Assembly (NCBI GenBank): GCA_022316685.1
Contig: JAKJHU010001542.1
Coordinates: forward strand, 1-64,000
DNA length: 64,000 nt
Source of the DNA: Progne subis subis
Taxonomy: Eukaryota; Chordata; Aves; Passeriformes; Hirundinidae
Direction of reading: 5' to 3'
The position numbers were made by a program, and so were the translations under genes. How positions within the stretch are numbered: the stretch's first letter is position 1; every line of letters starts with the position of its first letter. Under the pieces are notes generated by a model. That model was not told where the DNA came from. It saw nothing but the letters and a program-made list of their open reading frames with translations, and made no database searches. This document shows, in pieces, positions 42,955-55,077 of this stretch.

Positions 42955-44870
42955 CTGGACACTGCCCCTGCTCCTGCTGGACACTGCTCCTGCTCCTGCT
43001 GGACACTGCCCTGCTCCTGCTGGACACTGCTCCTGCTGGACACTGCCCCTGTTCCTGCTGGACACTGCCCCTGCTCCTGTTGGACACTGCCCTGCTCCTG
43101 CTGGACACTGCTCCTGTTCCTGTTGGACACTGCCCCTGCTCCGGCTGGACACTGCCCTGCTCCTGCTGGACACTGCTCCTGCTCCTGCTGGACACTGCCC
43201 CTGCTCCTGCTGGACACTGCCCTGCTCCTGTTGGACACTGCCCCTGCTCCTGCTGGCACTGCCCCTGCTCCTGTTGGACACTGCCCCTGCTCCTGCTGGA
43301 CACTGCCCCTGCTCCTGTTGGACACTGCCCCTGCTCCGGCTGGACACTGCCCTGCTCCTGCTGGACACTGCTCCTGCTCCTGCTGGACACTGCCCTGCTC
43401 CTGCTGGACACTGCCCCTGCTCCTGCTGGACACTGCCCTGCTCCTGCTGGACACTGCCCCTGCTCCTGCTGGACACTGCCCTGCTCCTGCTGGACACTGC
43501 CCCTGCTCCTGTTGGACACTGCCCCTGCTCCGGCTGGACACTGCCCCTGCTCCTGTTGGACACTGCCCTGCTCCTGTTGGAACTGCCCCTGCTCCTGTTG
43601 GACACTGCTCTGCTCCTGTTGGACACTGCCCCTGCTCCGGCTGGACACTGCTCCTGCTCCTGTTGGACACTGCCCCTGCTCCGGCTGGACACTGCCCTGC
43701 TCCTGCTGGACACTGCTCCTGCTCCTGTTGGACACTGCCCCTGCTCCGGCTGGACACTGCCCTGCTCCTGCTGGACACTGCCCTGCTCCTGTTGGACACT
43801 GCCCCTGCTCCGGCTGGACACTGCCCTGCTCCTGCTGGACACTGCTCCTGCTCCTGCTGGACACTGCTCCTGCTGGACACTGCCCCTGTTCCTGCTGGAC
43901 ACTGCCCCTGCTCCTGTTGGACACTGCCCTGCTCCTGCTGGACACTGCCCCTGCTCCTGTTGGACACTGCCCCTGCTCCGGCTGGACACTGCCCTGCTCC
44001 TGCTGGACACTGCTCCTGCTCCTGCTGGACACTGCCCTGCTCCTGCTGGACACTGCCTGCTCCTGCTGGACACTGCCCCTGCTCCTGCTGGACACTGCCC
44101 CTGTTCCTGCTGGACACTGCTCCTGCTCCTGCTGGACACTGCCCTGCTCCTGCTGGACACTGCCCTGCTCCTGCTGGACACTGCTCCTGTTGGACACTGC
44201 CCCTGCTCCTGCTCCTGGTTTGGACACTACTCCTGCTCCTGCTGGACACTGCCCCTGCTCCTGTTGGACACTGCCCCTGCTCCGGCTGGACACTGCCCTG
44301 CTCCTGTTGGACACTGCCCCTGCTCCTGCTGGACACTGCCCCTGCTCCTGCTGGACACTGCCCCTGCTCCTGTTGGACACTGCCCTGCTCCTGTTGGACA
44401 CTGCCCCTACTCCTGTTGGACACTGCCCCTGCTCCTGTTGGACACTGCTCCTGTTGGACACTGCCCCTGCTCCTGTTGGACACTGCCCCTGCTCCTGTTG
44501 GACACTGCTCCTGTTGGACACTGCCCCTGCTCCTGTTGGACACTGCCCCTGCTCCTGTTGGACACTGCCCTGCTCCTGCTGGACACTGCCCCTGCTCCTG
44601 TTGGACACTGCTCCTGCTCGACACTGCCCTGCTCCTGCTGGACACTGCCCATGCTCCTGCTGGACACTGCCCCTGCTCCTGCTGGACACTGCCCCTGCTC
44701 CTGCTGGACACTGCCCTGCTGGACACTGCTCCTGCTGGACACTGCTCTTGCTGGACACTGCCCTGCTCCTGCTGGACACTGCCCTGCTGGACACTGCCCT
44801 GCTGGACACTGCTCCTGCTGGACACTGCTCTTGCTGGACACTGCTCCTGCTGGACACTGCCTTGCTGCCC
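42955..44870. repeat. 22-bp minisatellite, about 1.9 kb
   Basis: Roughly 90-95 units of 21-22 bp (CTGGACACTGCCCCTGCTCCTG), mixed with 21-bp variants (one C fewer) and 16-bp short units near the right end. Variants differ at fixed places (CTGCTCC/CTGTTCC/CTCCGG). The unit has no stop in any frame, so open frames of 670-735 codons exist on both strands; none is a gene. The minus strand carries regularly spaced GGGG runs. Confidence 0.95.
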
Positions 44871-45635
44871 CTGGCCTGAACCCCCAGATCTGCCCAGCAA
44901 CCCCAGGGACAGCCCAGACAAGGCAGCTCTCACCCCTGAGCCCTGAGCCGGGGCACCAGAGGGAAGGCTCCAGTCTCTCTCTGCCAGAGCCAGCCCTGCA
45001 GCTGCTGTCAGGCTGAGCACACAGAAGGGAAAGGCAGGCCTGGGGAGCAGAGCCACCCCGCAGCTCCTCCAACACAGATGGCATTTGTCTCATTTATAAA
45101 AGGGCAAAGAACAGTCTCTAAATCACATTAAAAAAAACCCCAAAGAACCAAACTCCCAAGCCCACACCAAATCCCCAGACATTTCAGAGAGCCCAGTTGT
45201 CCCCATGCTGCTCTCCTGGCTGTCCTGGAGCAGTGGGAAGGGAGGGAAGGACTGACCCTGCACTCCTGGTTTGAGTCCAAGCTCATCTCTACTGCCACGT
45301 GTTCAGCCCCTCTGGCTCCTGCTGCCCACACCGGGGTGAGGATGAGCAAGGGATGAGTGTCCCCAGGGTGCAGGGCACTGACCTCACGTGTGCCACCAAG
45401 GACAGCTCACTCATCTCTGCCTCCTAAAGATGCTGATGCTTTAGCAGATGATTTTGTTTTCCTACCGTCCCTGCTGATCAACAGGCGTAAGTGAGTCCTG
45501 ACAACACAATAAATTCACCAGTGAGAAGGGACACTCACCAGTGAAGAGTGACATATGCCAGGGCTGCCACATGGACAGGCCATGAGGGCAGCCCAGTGAC
45601 AATTAAAAACCCAAAGTGATTTTTTTCCATAGCAT
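44871..45635. other. Unique sequence, no gene recognised
   Basis: G+C-rich and non-repetitive. It contains no domain-bearing frame. Confidence 0.5.
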
Positions 45636-45639
45636 GGAA

Positions 45640-45660
45640 TAGAAAGAAAAGAAAGAAAAG

Positions 45661-45691
<31 letters not shown>

Positions 45692-45808
45692 GAAAGAAAA
45701 GAAAAGAAAAGAAAAGAAAAGAAAAGAAAAGAAAAGAAAAGAAAAGAAAAGAAAAGAAAAGAAAAGAAAAGAAAAGAAAAGAAAAGAAAAAGAAAGAAAA
45801 AAAAAAAG
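45640..45808. repeat. (AAAAG)n microsatellite
   Basis: About thirty AAAAG pentamers with a few interruptions at each end. Poly-Phe/Leu/Ser frames on the minus strand come from this repeat. Confidence 0.95.
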
Positions 45809-46324
45809 CCATGCATGAGAAAAGGAGGAGAAAAATTCCAGACAAATTCTGACCCCAGAGAATACATTACTTCATTAAACCTCCCAAACCTGACACCTCT
45901 AAGTATCTCCAGAGAGGTTTATTAAACAGACTGAGGATGAAGCTGTCCCCTGGAAACCAAAGGATCCATTTCAGCCTGAAGGAGCTGCGTGTTCCTCACT
46001 GCCAGGAAAGTGCCCACAAGGAGCAGGAGGCAGCAGGGTGACGCCACAGCTGGGACAGATCTGTCCGGCACACACTCGAGGTCCCTGCCAGCACCAGCAG
46101 CACAGACAGGGCAGTGACAGAACCCGGGTGTGCGAGCCCCAGAGCTGGATCCACCCTCGGTGTCTGAGAGATTAATTAAACTTTAACGAGCGTCTGTCTG
46201 GCAGCTCTCCAGTTCTTGTGCCCAGCTCCACGCAGCTGTTTGTGCGGCTCAGGGGGCCAAGTTCAACCCGAGGGGTTTCTGGCAAATCTTTCCCTGCTGC
46301 TGCTGCCAGCCGGGCCCATCCCTG

Positions 46325-46545
46325 CTGCCTCTGAGTCCCCCGGGCCCAGGAGTGCCCAGGTGTGCCCAGGAGTTACCAAGGACGTGCCCAGGTGTGCTCA
46401 GGAGTGCCCAGGAATGCCCAGGTGTAGCCAGGTGTGCCCAGGAGTTACCAGGAGTGCCAGGAATGCCCAGGTGTGCCCAGGAGTGCCCAGGTGTGCCCAG
46501 GAGTTACCAAGGAGTGCCCAGGTTATGCTAGGAGTGCCCAGAATT
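46325..46545. repeat. GTGCCCAGGAGT minisatellite
   Basis: Units of 9-13 bp around GTGCCCAGGAGTTACCA and GTGCCCAGGT repeat about eighteen times with variation. They are flanked by unique sequence. Confidence 0.8.
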
Positions 46546-49500
46546 CAGCAGTGGCTGCAGCTGCTGATACATGATGTGCAGAGATTCCCAGCTTCTGCCC
46601 AAACAAAGCTTTGTGTGTAACCCTGGGCAGCTCAGGAGCTGCCTGGATGGAAAAGCCTTTGGCAGGAGGGTCAGGGTCCATGGCAGATGGGCAGCCCTGG
46701 GCTCCCTCAGCCCCTGAGCTCCCCCATCATATTCTGGACCTGTCTTGGCAAGGTCTCCAGGAACCTCTGTTCCTTTTTTCCTTCTTTATTTCTTTAAGCT
46801 AAGAAAAGGCTGCTGCCAATGCATTCAGCAAAGCCCTGTCAGCCAGTCTGTCTGCCTCACTGTGAAATATTAGCAAACAAGCACCAATGGTAACACAGCC
46901 AAGTTTAACAAGATCTCCACTTATTATCCTGTCAATTTTGGTGGGAGAATATGGCATAGCTGTCAGATCCATCTGTGCACTGCACAGCCTGTGTGTAGAA
47001 ATCACCTCGTCTCACACATGGGGAAGGACTGGGACAAACCTGAAGGTAAGAGTGAAAGATTGATTAAAGATCTGTTCATAAATAGTGAGAACTCAATTAA
47101 GATAATTAACTGTCTGAGAGCAGCCAGGGTTTTGTTCTGCTGTGGAGGGGGTAAAAATTCTGTCTCTCTGGCCCCACACAAACAGCATTTGCTATCCACA
47201 GCTTGGATCACACAAAGTGATACAGACAGGAGGCGCCAGAGCATGGCTGGGAAAAGCCCATGGAAGGAAAGCATCTAAGAAGGCATCAATTTAAACATTA
47301 AAAAAAACCCCACAACAAATTAACCTAATCACTTATCACAAAAATCACTGCTGCTGTAGTTGGAATAGCTTCCTTGGAAGAAGTGGAAATGGAATGGAAA
47401 AACTAACAAATGCTAGAGAAACTTCAAGGGACAAATATCTATCCCTAACAACACTCCACGGTTGTTTATCCTGGTGCATCTAAGATGTGGAAGGAAAGTT
47501 GCTGGGCAAGAGAACACTGCTGGAATGATTTCCTCAGCAAAAGCAGGAGGCTGCCATGGGGGGTGAAAGCTGTGAGCTCGAAGGGGTTGTGTCCCTGTCC
47601 CTCCTGCACAGGAGAACAGTCCCCTTTCCACACCCTGTGCACGCAGCCAGAGCCTGGAGCAGCTCCTCCAGAGGCCGAATCCATCCAGGGGGCTTAAGCC
47701 ATAGCAGAAAAAGTGGGCTTCAGTGCTTATTTAAATAAATCAAACAGCACGTGCACCCCCACCCTTTAGAAGGCCAGGCACATTCTAAATATTTAACATC
47801 ATAGTCCCAAGACAAATAAATACAATAATATTAATTGTAATTGCTTACTCAGCATCACCTGTTTGGAAATCAGATATGAAATAGTACAAGAAACCTGACA
47901 CATGCTTTAAACCAAACTTCCCTCTCTGGTGCCTTTGAACAGCTTTAGATGGACCAAGTCTGGACAAGCAGACAAGGAACAGACCCCACCCCTGCACACA
48001 CCTGGGCAAACTCCACCCTGCAGCAGTTACACTGGAGTCACACTGTCTAAAGCACCCAAATTTAGCACTCAGTTGTGCTTACTCATCCTGCTAAACTCTG
48101 CACTGCAAGAGGATCCTCTTGGATGCAGCAGAATTTTCATGTTACTCAAAAAATGTTACCAGCCCTGGAAATAAGAAAGTCAAATTAACATTACTTGCAG
48201 CACTCTGCAACTTTGCATATTCTGGTCTCTGAGCAGTGTTCATTTGCAGAGCTCCACTGAATTTAAAAGTATCACTTTATACACACGCATCTTTAACTGA
48301 AATAAGATTTTGACTACAAATGTTTAAGATGCGAAACACTAAATTAAAGAATCCACTTTTAAAGAGCTTGTAAGTTAAATGAGTGTTTGAAAATTTCAGC
48401 CCAAATTAATCAGCTGTTTCCAGACATCTGTTTCCCTTAAAACTGTGCTTTCTTTAAGTCTATTACTCCTTGAAATGGGATCACATAAATACCAACTGCA
48501 CTGGTGAACTGCAGTCCCCCCAGCTGTACTTCAATTACCCAGCCAGCAGTGCCCTGGGAACAGGGGCTGGAGAGGGGCAGCACAGCTCCAGGGGGATCCC
48601 TGGCACAACAGTGCTGGGAACAGGGGCTGGAGAGGGGCAGCACAGCTCCAGGGGGATCCCTGGCACAGCCAGGGAGAGCTCAGAGCCCCAGGGCTGCTCC
48701 CAAGGGGTCTCTGCAGCGATGTTTATCCCAGCTCCTGCAAGGAACCTGCACAAAGAGCAGCAGCACACCCAGGTGCTCCTCAGGGGAGTCACAGCCCTCC
48801 CTCACTGCTCCAGGGTTGTCCCACACTGCAGGGTTTGGGCTGTCAGACACCAGAGCTCCCAGCCCTGGAGTCACTTGGTACAGGCTGTGCTCCCTGTGTG
48901 CTGGGATCAGATCAGAGAACACTGGGCTTTGGAAAAGACCTCACTGGTTGGGATATAAAGGAACTATTTCAGTGTCATTATGAAGTCTGCCATGGAAGTT
49001 CAGTGTTTCTTTTAAATGCACCCACCAGGAAGAATGGGATTTATCTTTATTTGCAAGTGCCCAGCCAAGCAGGCAGTGAAATTCAGGCTGCTCAGAACCT
49101 CAGACTCCCTTTTCAGCATCCCTTTCCTGTGTTTTCTCTGCACACAACACACACACACAGTAGCAAATCCCCGTGGCTCCAGCTGCAGAGGCTGCCGAGC
49201 TCCCCAGGCTGGAGCTGAGCCTCCAAACCGCTGCTGGACTGCAGCAGTGCCAGGGCAAGGACAAGGCTCTGCTGCAGAGGCTTTTCCTGTTAAAAACCAG
49301 TTCCTAAAGCAAGGACTACCAAAGCACTGCACAGCTACAGCTGCTCTGCCTCCGTCCCTCCCCTCCCATACAAACACAACTGTGGTCCAGCACTGGGAGC
49401 ACTGGGCAAGGCCCGGTAACTCAGCTGCACCCCCCTGCAAACTCTCCTGTCCTGGTCCTCAGCTAGACTAAAATCACGTGCAAAAGATGGCATCTCCACT

Positions 49501-52500
49501 TCCATGGCTTCTACACACACAAAATCCCACCTCAACCAGGCCAGCCAGGCACTTCCATTTAATTTCTTTCTGTCTCAACCAACACAGGACTTTAAAAGAT
49601 AATCTCTGGTAGAAATTCAATTTCTTACTTCTCTTGCATGCCTAAGCAGATCTGTAATCAGTGTAATCACTGTGCCACTGTCTCGTGTGTGACTGAGGGT
49701 GCTGCACGTGATTTTCTCTGTTGTGAAAAGGAATAGAATTAAATTCTTACCAAAACAAATCCAAATGAGCATCGGTCCAAGACCAAAACTGACCCAACAT
49801 GCTCCTGGGCGAAAATCTGGCTGTTCTTTCATGAAATGTTTTATTCTTCCATACCTTAAACTTATTTAAGATGTGAATGGGAAACTGAGGATGAAAGCCC
49901 TCCTACCGAAGTGTCGGAACAGGAGGGAGGGATGTGGAATGGCTCCCCAACACCTGGAACATTCTGTACAGCTGTTTAAAGCAGGGACAGCTGATATTCC
50001 AGTAAACAACCATATAAATGTAACTGGAGACTCTTTCTGGCTTTGAATTTGAAAATACATAATTCTCAAAAGTAATATTCCAAACCCATCTGTTCTCTGC
50101 AGATTCTTGAACAGTTTTAATTTATGCCTTCTTTCACGAATTAGCAAAGCAATTTAAGCCTGCTAACCCAGGATGTGAGCCACCAGCCTTTACTGGGCTA
50201 AAGTGATCATTTATTCTGCGTTGGTGCAGATTCTGCACCAGAAAAATCTTCACTAGATGGATTTTCAACAAGCTGCATCCTTGTTCAGACAGTTTAATTA
50301 ATTTTGGGCAAGGACTAAAATTGAATGGCCTTCTAGATGTCTGAAGTGCAGATTGCTGTCTCACCCACGTGTCTAAAACCCCTGCTCTGTACAATGCTGC
50401 TTGGGATCCACACTCCAGGGCACAAAGCTGGAGCAGGAGGCATTTGCAGTTTTCCCAAAGTGTCCCATTCCCATGGAGTTTTGGAATTGCTGCCCAGAGC
50501 ATGTCACCCCCAGGCTGGGTTTCCTGGGACCCCGTATCGCTGCTGCAGCACCAATCCCCAGTGACACAAACATTTCTGACCCAGAGTGTCCCCACACCAG
50601 CTCGGGGCTGGCATCACCAGTACTCACCAGTAGCACCACATCACCTGGGCACGGGAGGATCAGCAGGGTGGGTCAGGTATCCCAGGAGGGCAGGAAAATC
50701 CCCACAGGAGCAGCTGGATTGGCAGCAGGTACATTTGTTTGTATTGCTTCTGCTCCATGGAAGAAAATGAAGCTTGTTCATTCGAACTAAAAAGTGAAGA
50801 AATGTTATATATACACATATATATATTTATATGTAAAAAAGGTGATGTGTATTTGGCTTCAGCTGCACTAGAGGGATCCTGCCCTGCTCCATTAGCCAAA
50901 TGTCACTGTCACGCAAAGAACTGTCCCCATCTGAATTAACTTCTAAAATTAAGAGAAAAGTATAAGAGATTATGTGATAAAACACTGCTGCAATAATCTA
51001 TCCTGGCCTCCTGCAAGCACCATATAATTTTTCTAAATTAATTCCAATTAAAGCAAGTTTCTTCACCTCCCACAACGGAGATCTTCTCATCTACTTCCTT
51101 ACAAGGCACTTTTTACTAGGCCCCAGTCACAGCTCCCAAACTGCCACACCATCCTATGAGACAGAAATCCAGGTCCAAGGCTTAAGGGATTCATCCAGTC
51201 TCTGTTTCTGTTCCTCCATGGAAAAATGCTTTTTATTTAGAAAATCCACTGTTCTCTCCCAAGTGATACCACAGCCACTCTCTGTGTTAGAGCCTGAGTG
51301 GAACAGTCAGACAAACTCCAGTGTGGCTCCTGGTCCAGAAGGGAGAGCAGAGCTCAGCTGCCACCTCCAGCCAAGAACCACCCTGTGAAATGAAGGCTCT
51401 TCCCTCCTTGCATCTCCTGCCAAGACACGTGTGCAGTCACTAACTGCTGCTGGATTTCAGCACCATTCTATTTAGACAGATTTTTTTTTTTTTTTCAGAA
51501 AGTATGTAACCGAGTGCTTAAAATCTATTTTAATGATGTTCTCAAGAATAATAATACTCTGCATTACAAAAGAAAGAGGTAAAAGGTACGTCTTTGACAT
51601 ATCAGAAAACTTACAGCAAAGAGTATCTTCCAACCAAAATAAAGCTATGTTGTTCCCTACAGGGAAGCTTTAGGTGTCTGAGATTCCTTTCACCCAATTC
51701 ACTTTCAGCCTTCATAGAAAAAGGTGAACAGTCAAAATAGTCACTCTACCCTGTCAGTTTAAATATTCCACTGACTGTTGACAATTTAGCAATAAAATTA
51801 CAAATATACAGAAAATGGATCTGCCGTACCGAAGCTACTCACACAACCAACAGCAAAAATACACAACAAAATAAGCAGAAATTACGTGTTTTCATTCATA
51901 AAAGCAGAATTACTCCCACATTCCACTCTGTCCCCAAATCAACACAGTAACCAAAAAGGAGACAACATGTTGTCATACTTCATAGAGAGGGCAGAAAACA
52001 AAGCTACACAGGACTCACAAATCTGGACTAACCCTAATTCTACAAACCATTTGCTGTAGAATCACAGTTCATACACGAAAACACGTAAAATTTACAACAA
52101 TTCAGAACAAGTTGATGCCAATGAATGGTTGCTGCCTGTTGGGCAGAACAAGCCCCAGTCCAGCATTCCAGACAACACAGTGCTTTGGAGAATCCTCACA
52201 AAAGACCAAAAGTGATCACCAAAAGTGGTTTGTTTACAAGCAGGAGGACAAGACACAAGGAAACCAGTATTGCCTTCAGTGCAAGGTCAGGCTTTAGAGC
52301 GTTTACACCCACAGAACGCTCTGAATGCACACACGGCTCCGTCAGCTCTGGCCCACACCAACGCAGCCCTAAGCACGGAGGGGGCTCCTACTGCCCTCAG
52401 CTCTGCCAGGAACAGGCACGTTAAATCACCACAGATGCACTGGTGTGAAACTGCGTCGTGAAATAACTGAAATGCTGCAAGCAGCTGCTCACTAAAACCC
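46546..52500. other. Unique intergenic sequence, no gene recognised
   Basis: Nearly 6 kb of ordinary mixed sequence. It includes a 61-bp tandem duplication (48,548-48,670), a TA-rich stretch (50,806-50,832) and a T(14-15) run (51,480). The part nearest PLCH1 (51,500-52,500) may be 3' UTR, but no polyadenylation signal could be assigned with confidence. No exon is recognised. Confidence 0.5.
48548..48670. repeat. 61-bp direct duplication
   Basis: Two adjacent copies of a segment starting GGGAACAGGGGCTGGAGAGG and ending ATCCCTGGCACA are nearly identical, which suggests a recent tandem duplication. Confidence 0.85.
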
Positions 52501-52504
52501 TCCC

Positions 52505-53030
52505 TGCAGTGCAGTGGTGTGTGAGCTGTGCAGTGTGTGAGCTGTGCAGTGCAGCGGTGTGTGAGCTGTGCAGTGCAGTGGTGTGTGAGCTGTGCAGTGT
52601 GTGAGCTGTGTACTGTGCGAGTTGTGCAGTGTGTGAGCTGTGCACTGTGTGAGCTGTGCAGTGCAGTGGTGTGTGAGCTGTGCAGTGTGTGAGCTGTGCA
52701 GTGCAGCGGTGTGTGAGCTGTGCAGTGCAGTGGTGTGTGAGCTGTGCAGTGTGTGAGCTGTGTACTGTGCGAGTTGTGCAGTGTGTGAGCTGTGCACTGT
52801 GTGAGCTGTGCAGTGCAGCAGTGTGTGAGCTGTGCAGTGTGTGAACCGTGCAGCAGTGTGTGATCTGTGCAGTACAGGAGTGTGTGATCTGTGCAGTACA
52901 GCAGTGTGTGAACTGTGCAGTGCACTGCAGCAGTGTGTGAGCCGTACATTGCACTGCACCGCAGCAGCGTGTGAGCCGTGCAGTGTGTGAGCCACGCATT
53001 GCACTGCATCAGCGTGAGCCGTGCAGCCGT
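52505..53030. repeat. GTGTGAGCTGTGCAGT minisatellite at the PLCH1 3' end
   Basis: About 18- and 23-bp units (GTGTGTGAGCTGTGCAGT with or without GCAGCG/GCAGTG) are arranged in a higher-order unit of about 152 bp that occurs nearly twice (from 52,511 and 52,663) before degenerating. The array ends about 15 bp from the PLCH1 stop codon, so it should be transcribed as the start of the 3' UTR. Confidence 0.85.
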
Positions 53031-53042
53031 CCCACGGCACAT

Positions 53043-55077
53043 CTACAGCCTGAGCAGGAAATAGATCTCGGGCTGGTCGTGCTGGCCGGGCGGCAGCTGC
53101 AGCTCTCCGCAGCCGTGCCGCAGGGCGTTGCAGGCTCCCTCGGGCACGCCGCGGCGCTCGGCGGGGCAGCCGTGCAGGTATGCGGGCCGATGTAGGAGCC
53201 GGTGGAGTGGCGGTTGGCGGCGGGCGGCCCCGCGGCCTTGCTCCGCAGCACCACGCCGGGCACCCCGCCCAGGCCGGCCCGGGGCCTGCCCGCCGCCTCC
53301 TGCCGCTCCCGGGCGCGGCTGGCGATGTTCCGCACGCGGCTCTGGCTGCGGGACGACAGCTTCCTCACCAGGGAGCGGGGACAGTCCTCGTCCGCCTGCC
53401 GGGGGTGCGGCGGCTCCCGGCCGTCCCTCCTGCTCCGGGGACAGCAGCCTGCGCAGCCGCTCCGTCAGCGCGTCCGGGGAGTGCGGCCTGGCGCCCTGCG
53501 CGGCGGCCGCCTTCCCGTCCCGCAGGCCCGAGGAGACGAAGCTCCTGCTGATGTACTGGTACTTGCTCTCGAAGTTGCAGGAAATGTCCTCCGAGGTCAG
53601 GTCTCCCAGGCTCTTGGACTTGCAGGGGCTGCCCTGGATGGCCGGGTGCGAGGGGAAGGGCAGAGCCCCGGGAGCGCGGGGCAGGCCGAGCGGAGCTGGG
53701 GAACGGCCTCGTACTTCAACGAGCGCTGCTGCCACGAAACCGCGGCGTCCTCGGGCGTGGGCAGAGGGAGCTGGCTCCCCGCAGCCCTGAGCCTCTCGGA
53801 GCAGCGCTGGGCAGCGGCGCAGAGCGCAGCAGCGGAGCTGCTCCCCGAGGTGCGGTCAGCACCGTGCCCAGGGTCCCGCTTCTGCCTCAGGCTCAGAGGA
53901 GAAGCCAGCTGGCTCATGTCCTCCCGTCTGTACTCGCAGACGGTTACCAGGAGCTCCTGGCAGTCCCCATCCACCTCCAGCAGGCTGCTGCTGTCCGAGT
54001 GCTCCCCAGGGACGGGGGGCCCCAGCCCCTCCTCGAAGATGAGGCTGTTGGAGCCGAAAGAACTGGCAGGCTCGGGGGCTTCCCAGCTCGGTCCAGACTT
54101 TGTAGCACAATTGTTTTTGGGGTTTGCATTTAGCAAAGAGAGGGATGAAGAACAGGAAGAGCCGGGCAAGTTACTTTCTAGACTATTTAATCTTTTCTTG
54201 CAAACTAATGCTCTGTGGCTCTTACATTCAGAAGCTGGAGATGCATCGTGGATAACTGTGTATGTGGAATACTCCGCATCCTCCAGGCTGGAGAACACGG
54301 CTGTGTCCGGAGTGGAGAATAAAGGGGATTTGTTGGATTTTGTGGGAGCGAAGTTGTGCCTACAGGGGCTGCTCAGGTCTGCAGCAAACATGTGTGGGAG
54401 CGCGGCCCCTGCCCCGGGGGTCTGGCTGCTGCTGCCACGGGGGCTGGAGACAGGGGATAGGGGAGTTTGGTCATCGGTGCCATCGAGCTGCGCGATGAGA
54501 GCGGACACAGCGCTGTCCAGCTCGCTCTCAGTCGAGAGAGAGACTTCATCAATGAGGTGAGAAAATGTCCCCGTGCTGCAGGGCCGCCGTGGAGTGACAG
54601 TCAGGGCTCTCAGAGCACACGGCAGAAGAAAGGGAAAGAGGTGCTGCAGTGCTTTTCTTTGTGTCATATTTGTGATTCTCCACCTCTGCTTTCTGAGAAA
54701 GAGAAGTCCCCATGAGACTGATTTTCCCTTCCTTAGATCTTTTGTGTCGTCTTCCTTTTTACTGTCTGCAGAGTTTTTGTGGTGTGATTTTTCTGTGGGA
54801 AGTTCAGAGTCAGGGTCTTGCATTAGGAGGACAGTTCCATCAGAAGGATTATTCTCCTGGTAGTCCACGAGGTGATTTGCTTGAGCTTACACCATTTGCA
54901 AAAAACCAGATGTTCAGGTTGCTCCTGTGGAGATGGTATTAAAGAGTCAGCTGTAGAATCCGTCTGGTCATTCTCCTTCCTCAGCTGAGATGCTAAATTT
55001 GCCTTTTGCTCCAAACGTGGAAAAAACCAATTCTTTCAAGCTTGTTTCCTTCTCATTTGTATTGTCATCACTGTTGG
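53043..55077 (-). CDS. PLCH1: PLCH1 terminal coding exon
   Basis: The acceptor is TTTAG at 55,078-55,082 and the stop TAG is at 53,043-53,045. The exon encodes the disordered Ser-rich tail: HLIDEVSLSTESELDSAVSA, CEYRREDMSQLASPL, CKSKSLGDLTSEDI, RKLSSRSQSRVRNIASRA, then PEIYFLLRL. The reading frame changes near 55,000, 54,860, 53,650-53,700, 53,370-53,440 and 53,180. Between changes it is open for up to 1.2 kb. The G+C-rich 3' part holds most breaks. The tail's role in the family is regulatory and poorly defined. Confidence 0.8.

Noticed and set aside
42812..45056. Very long open frames on both strands (470-735 codons, Ser/Gln/Gly-rich or Cys/Leu/Trp-rich)
   Set aside because: They follow entirely from a 22-bp unit without stop codons; no start context, domain or splice structure, and equal openness on both strands.
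45535..45867. Phe-rich membrane protein frame
   Set aside because: It is the minus-strand reading of (AAAAG)n.
52287..53042. His/Thr/Ala-rich frames (THCTAHTLHS repeats) just past the PLCH1 stop
   Set aside because: Minisatellite translations. A readthrough extension of PLCH1 is not supported by conserved tail knowledge, which ends at the LLRL terminus.
53128..54560. Long plus-strand frames opposite the PLCH1 last exon
   Set aside because: They are antisense shadows of a G+C-rich coding exon; the minus strand carries the recognised PLCH1 motifs and stop.
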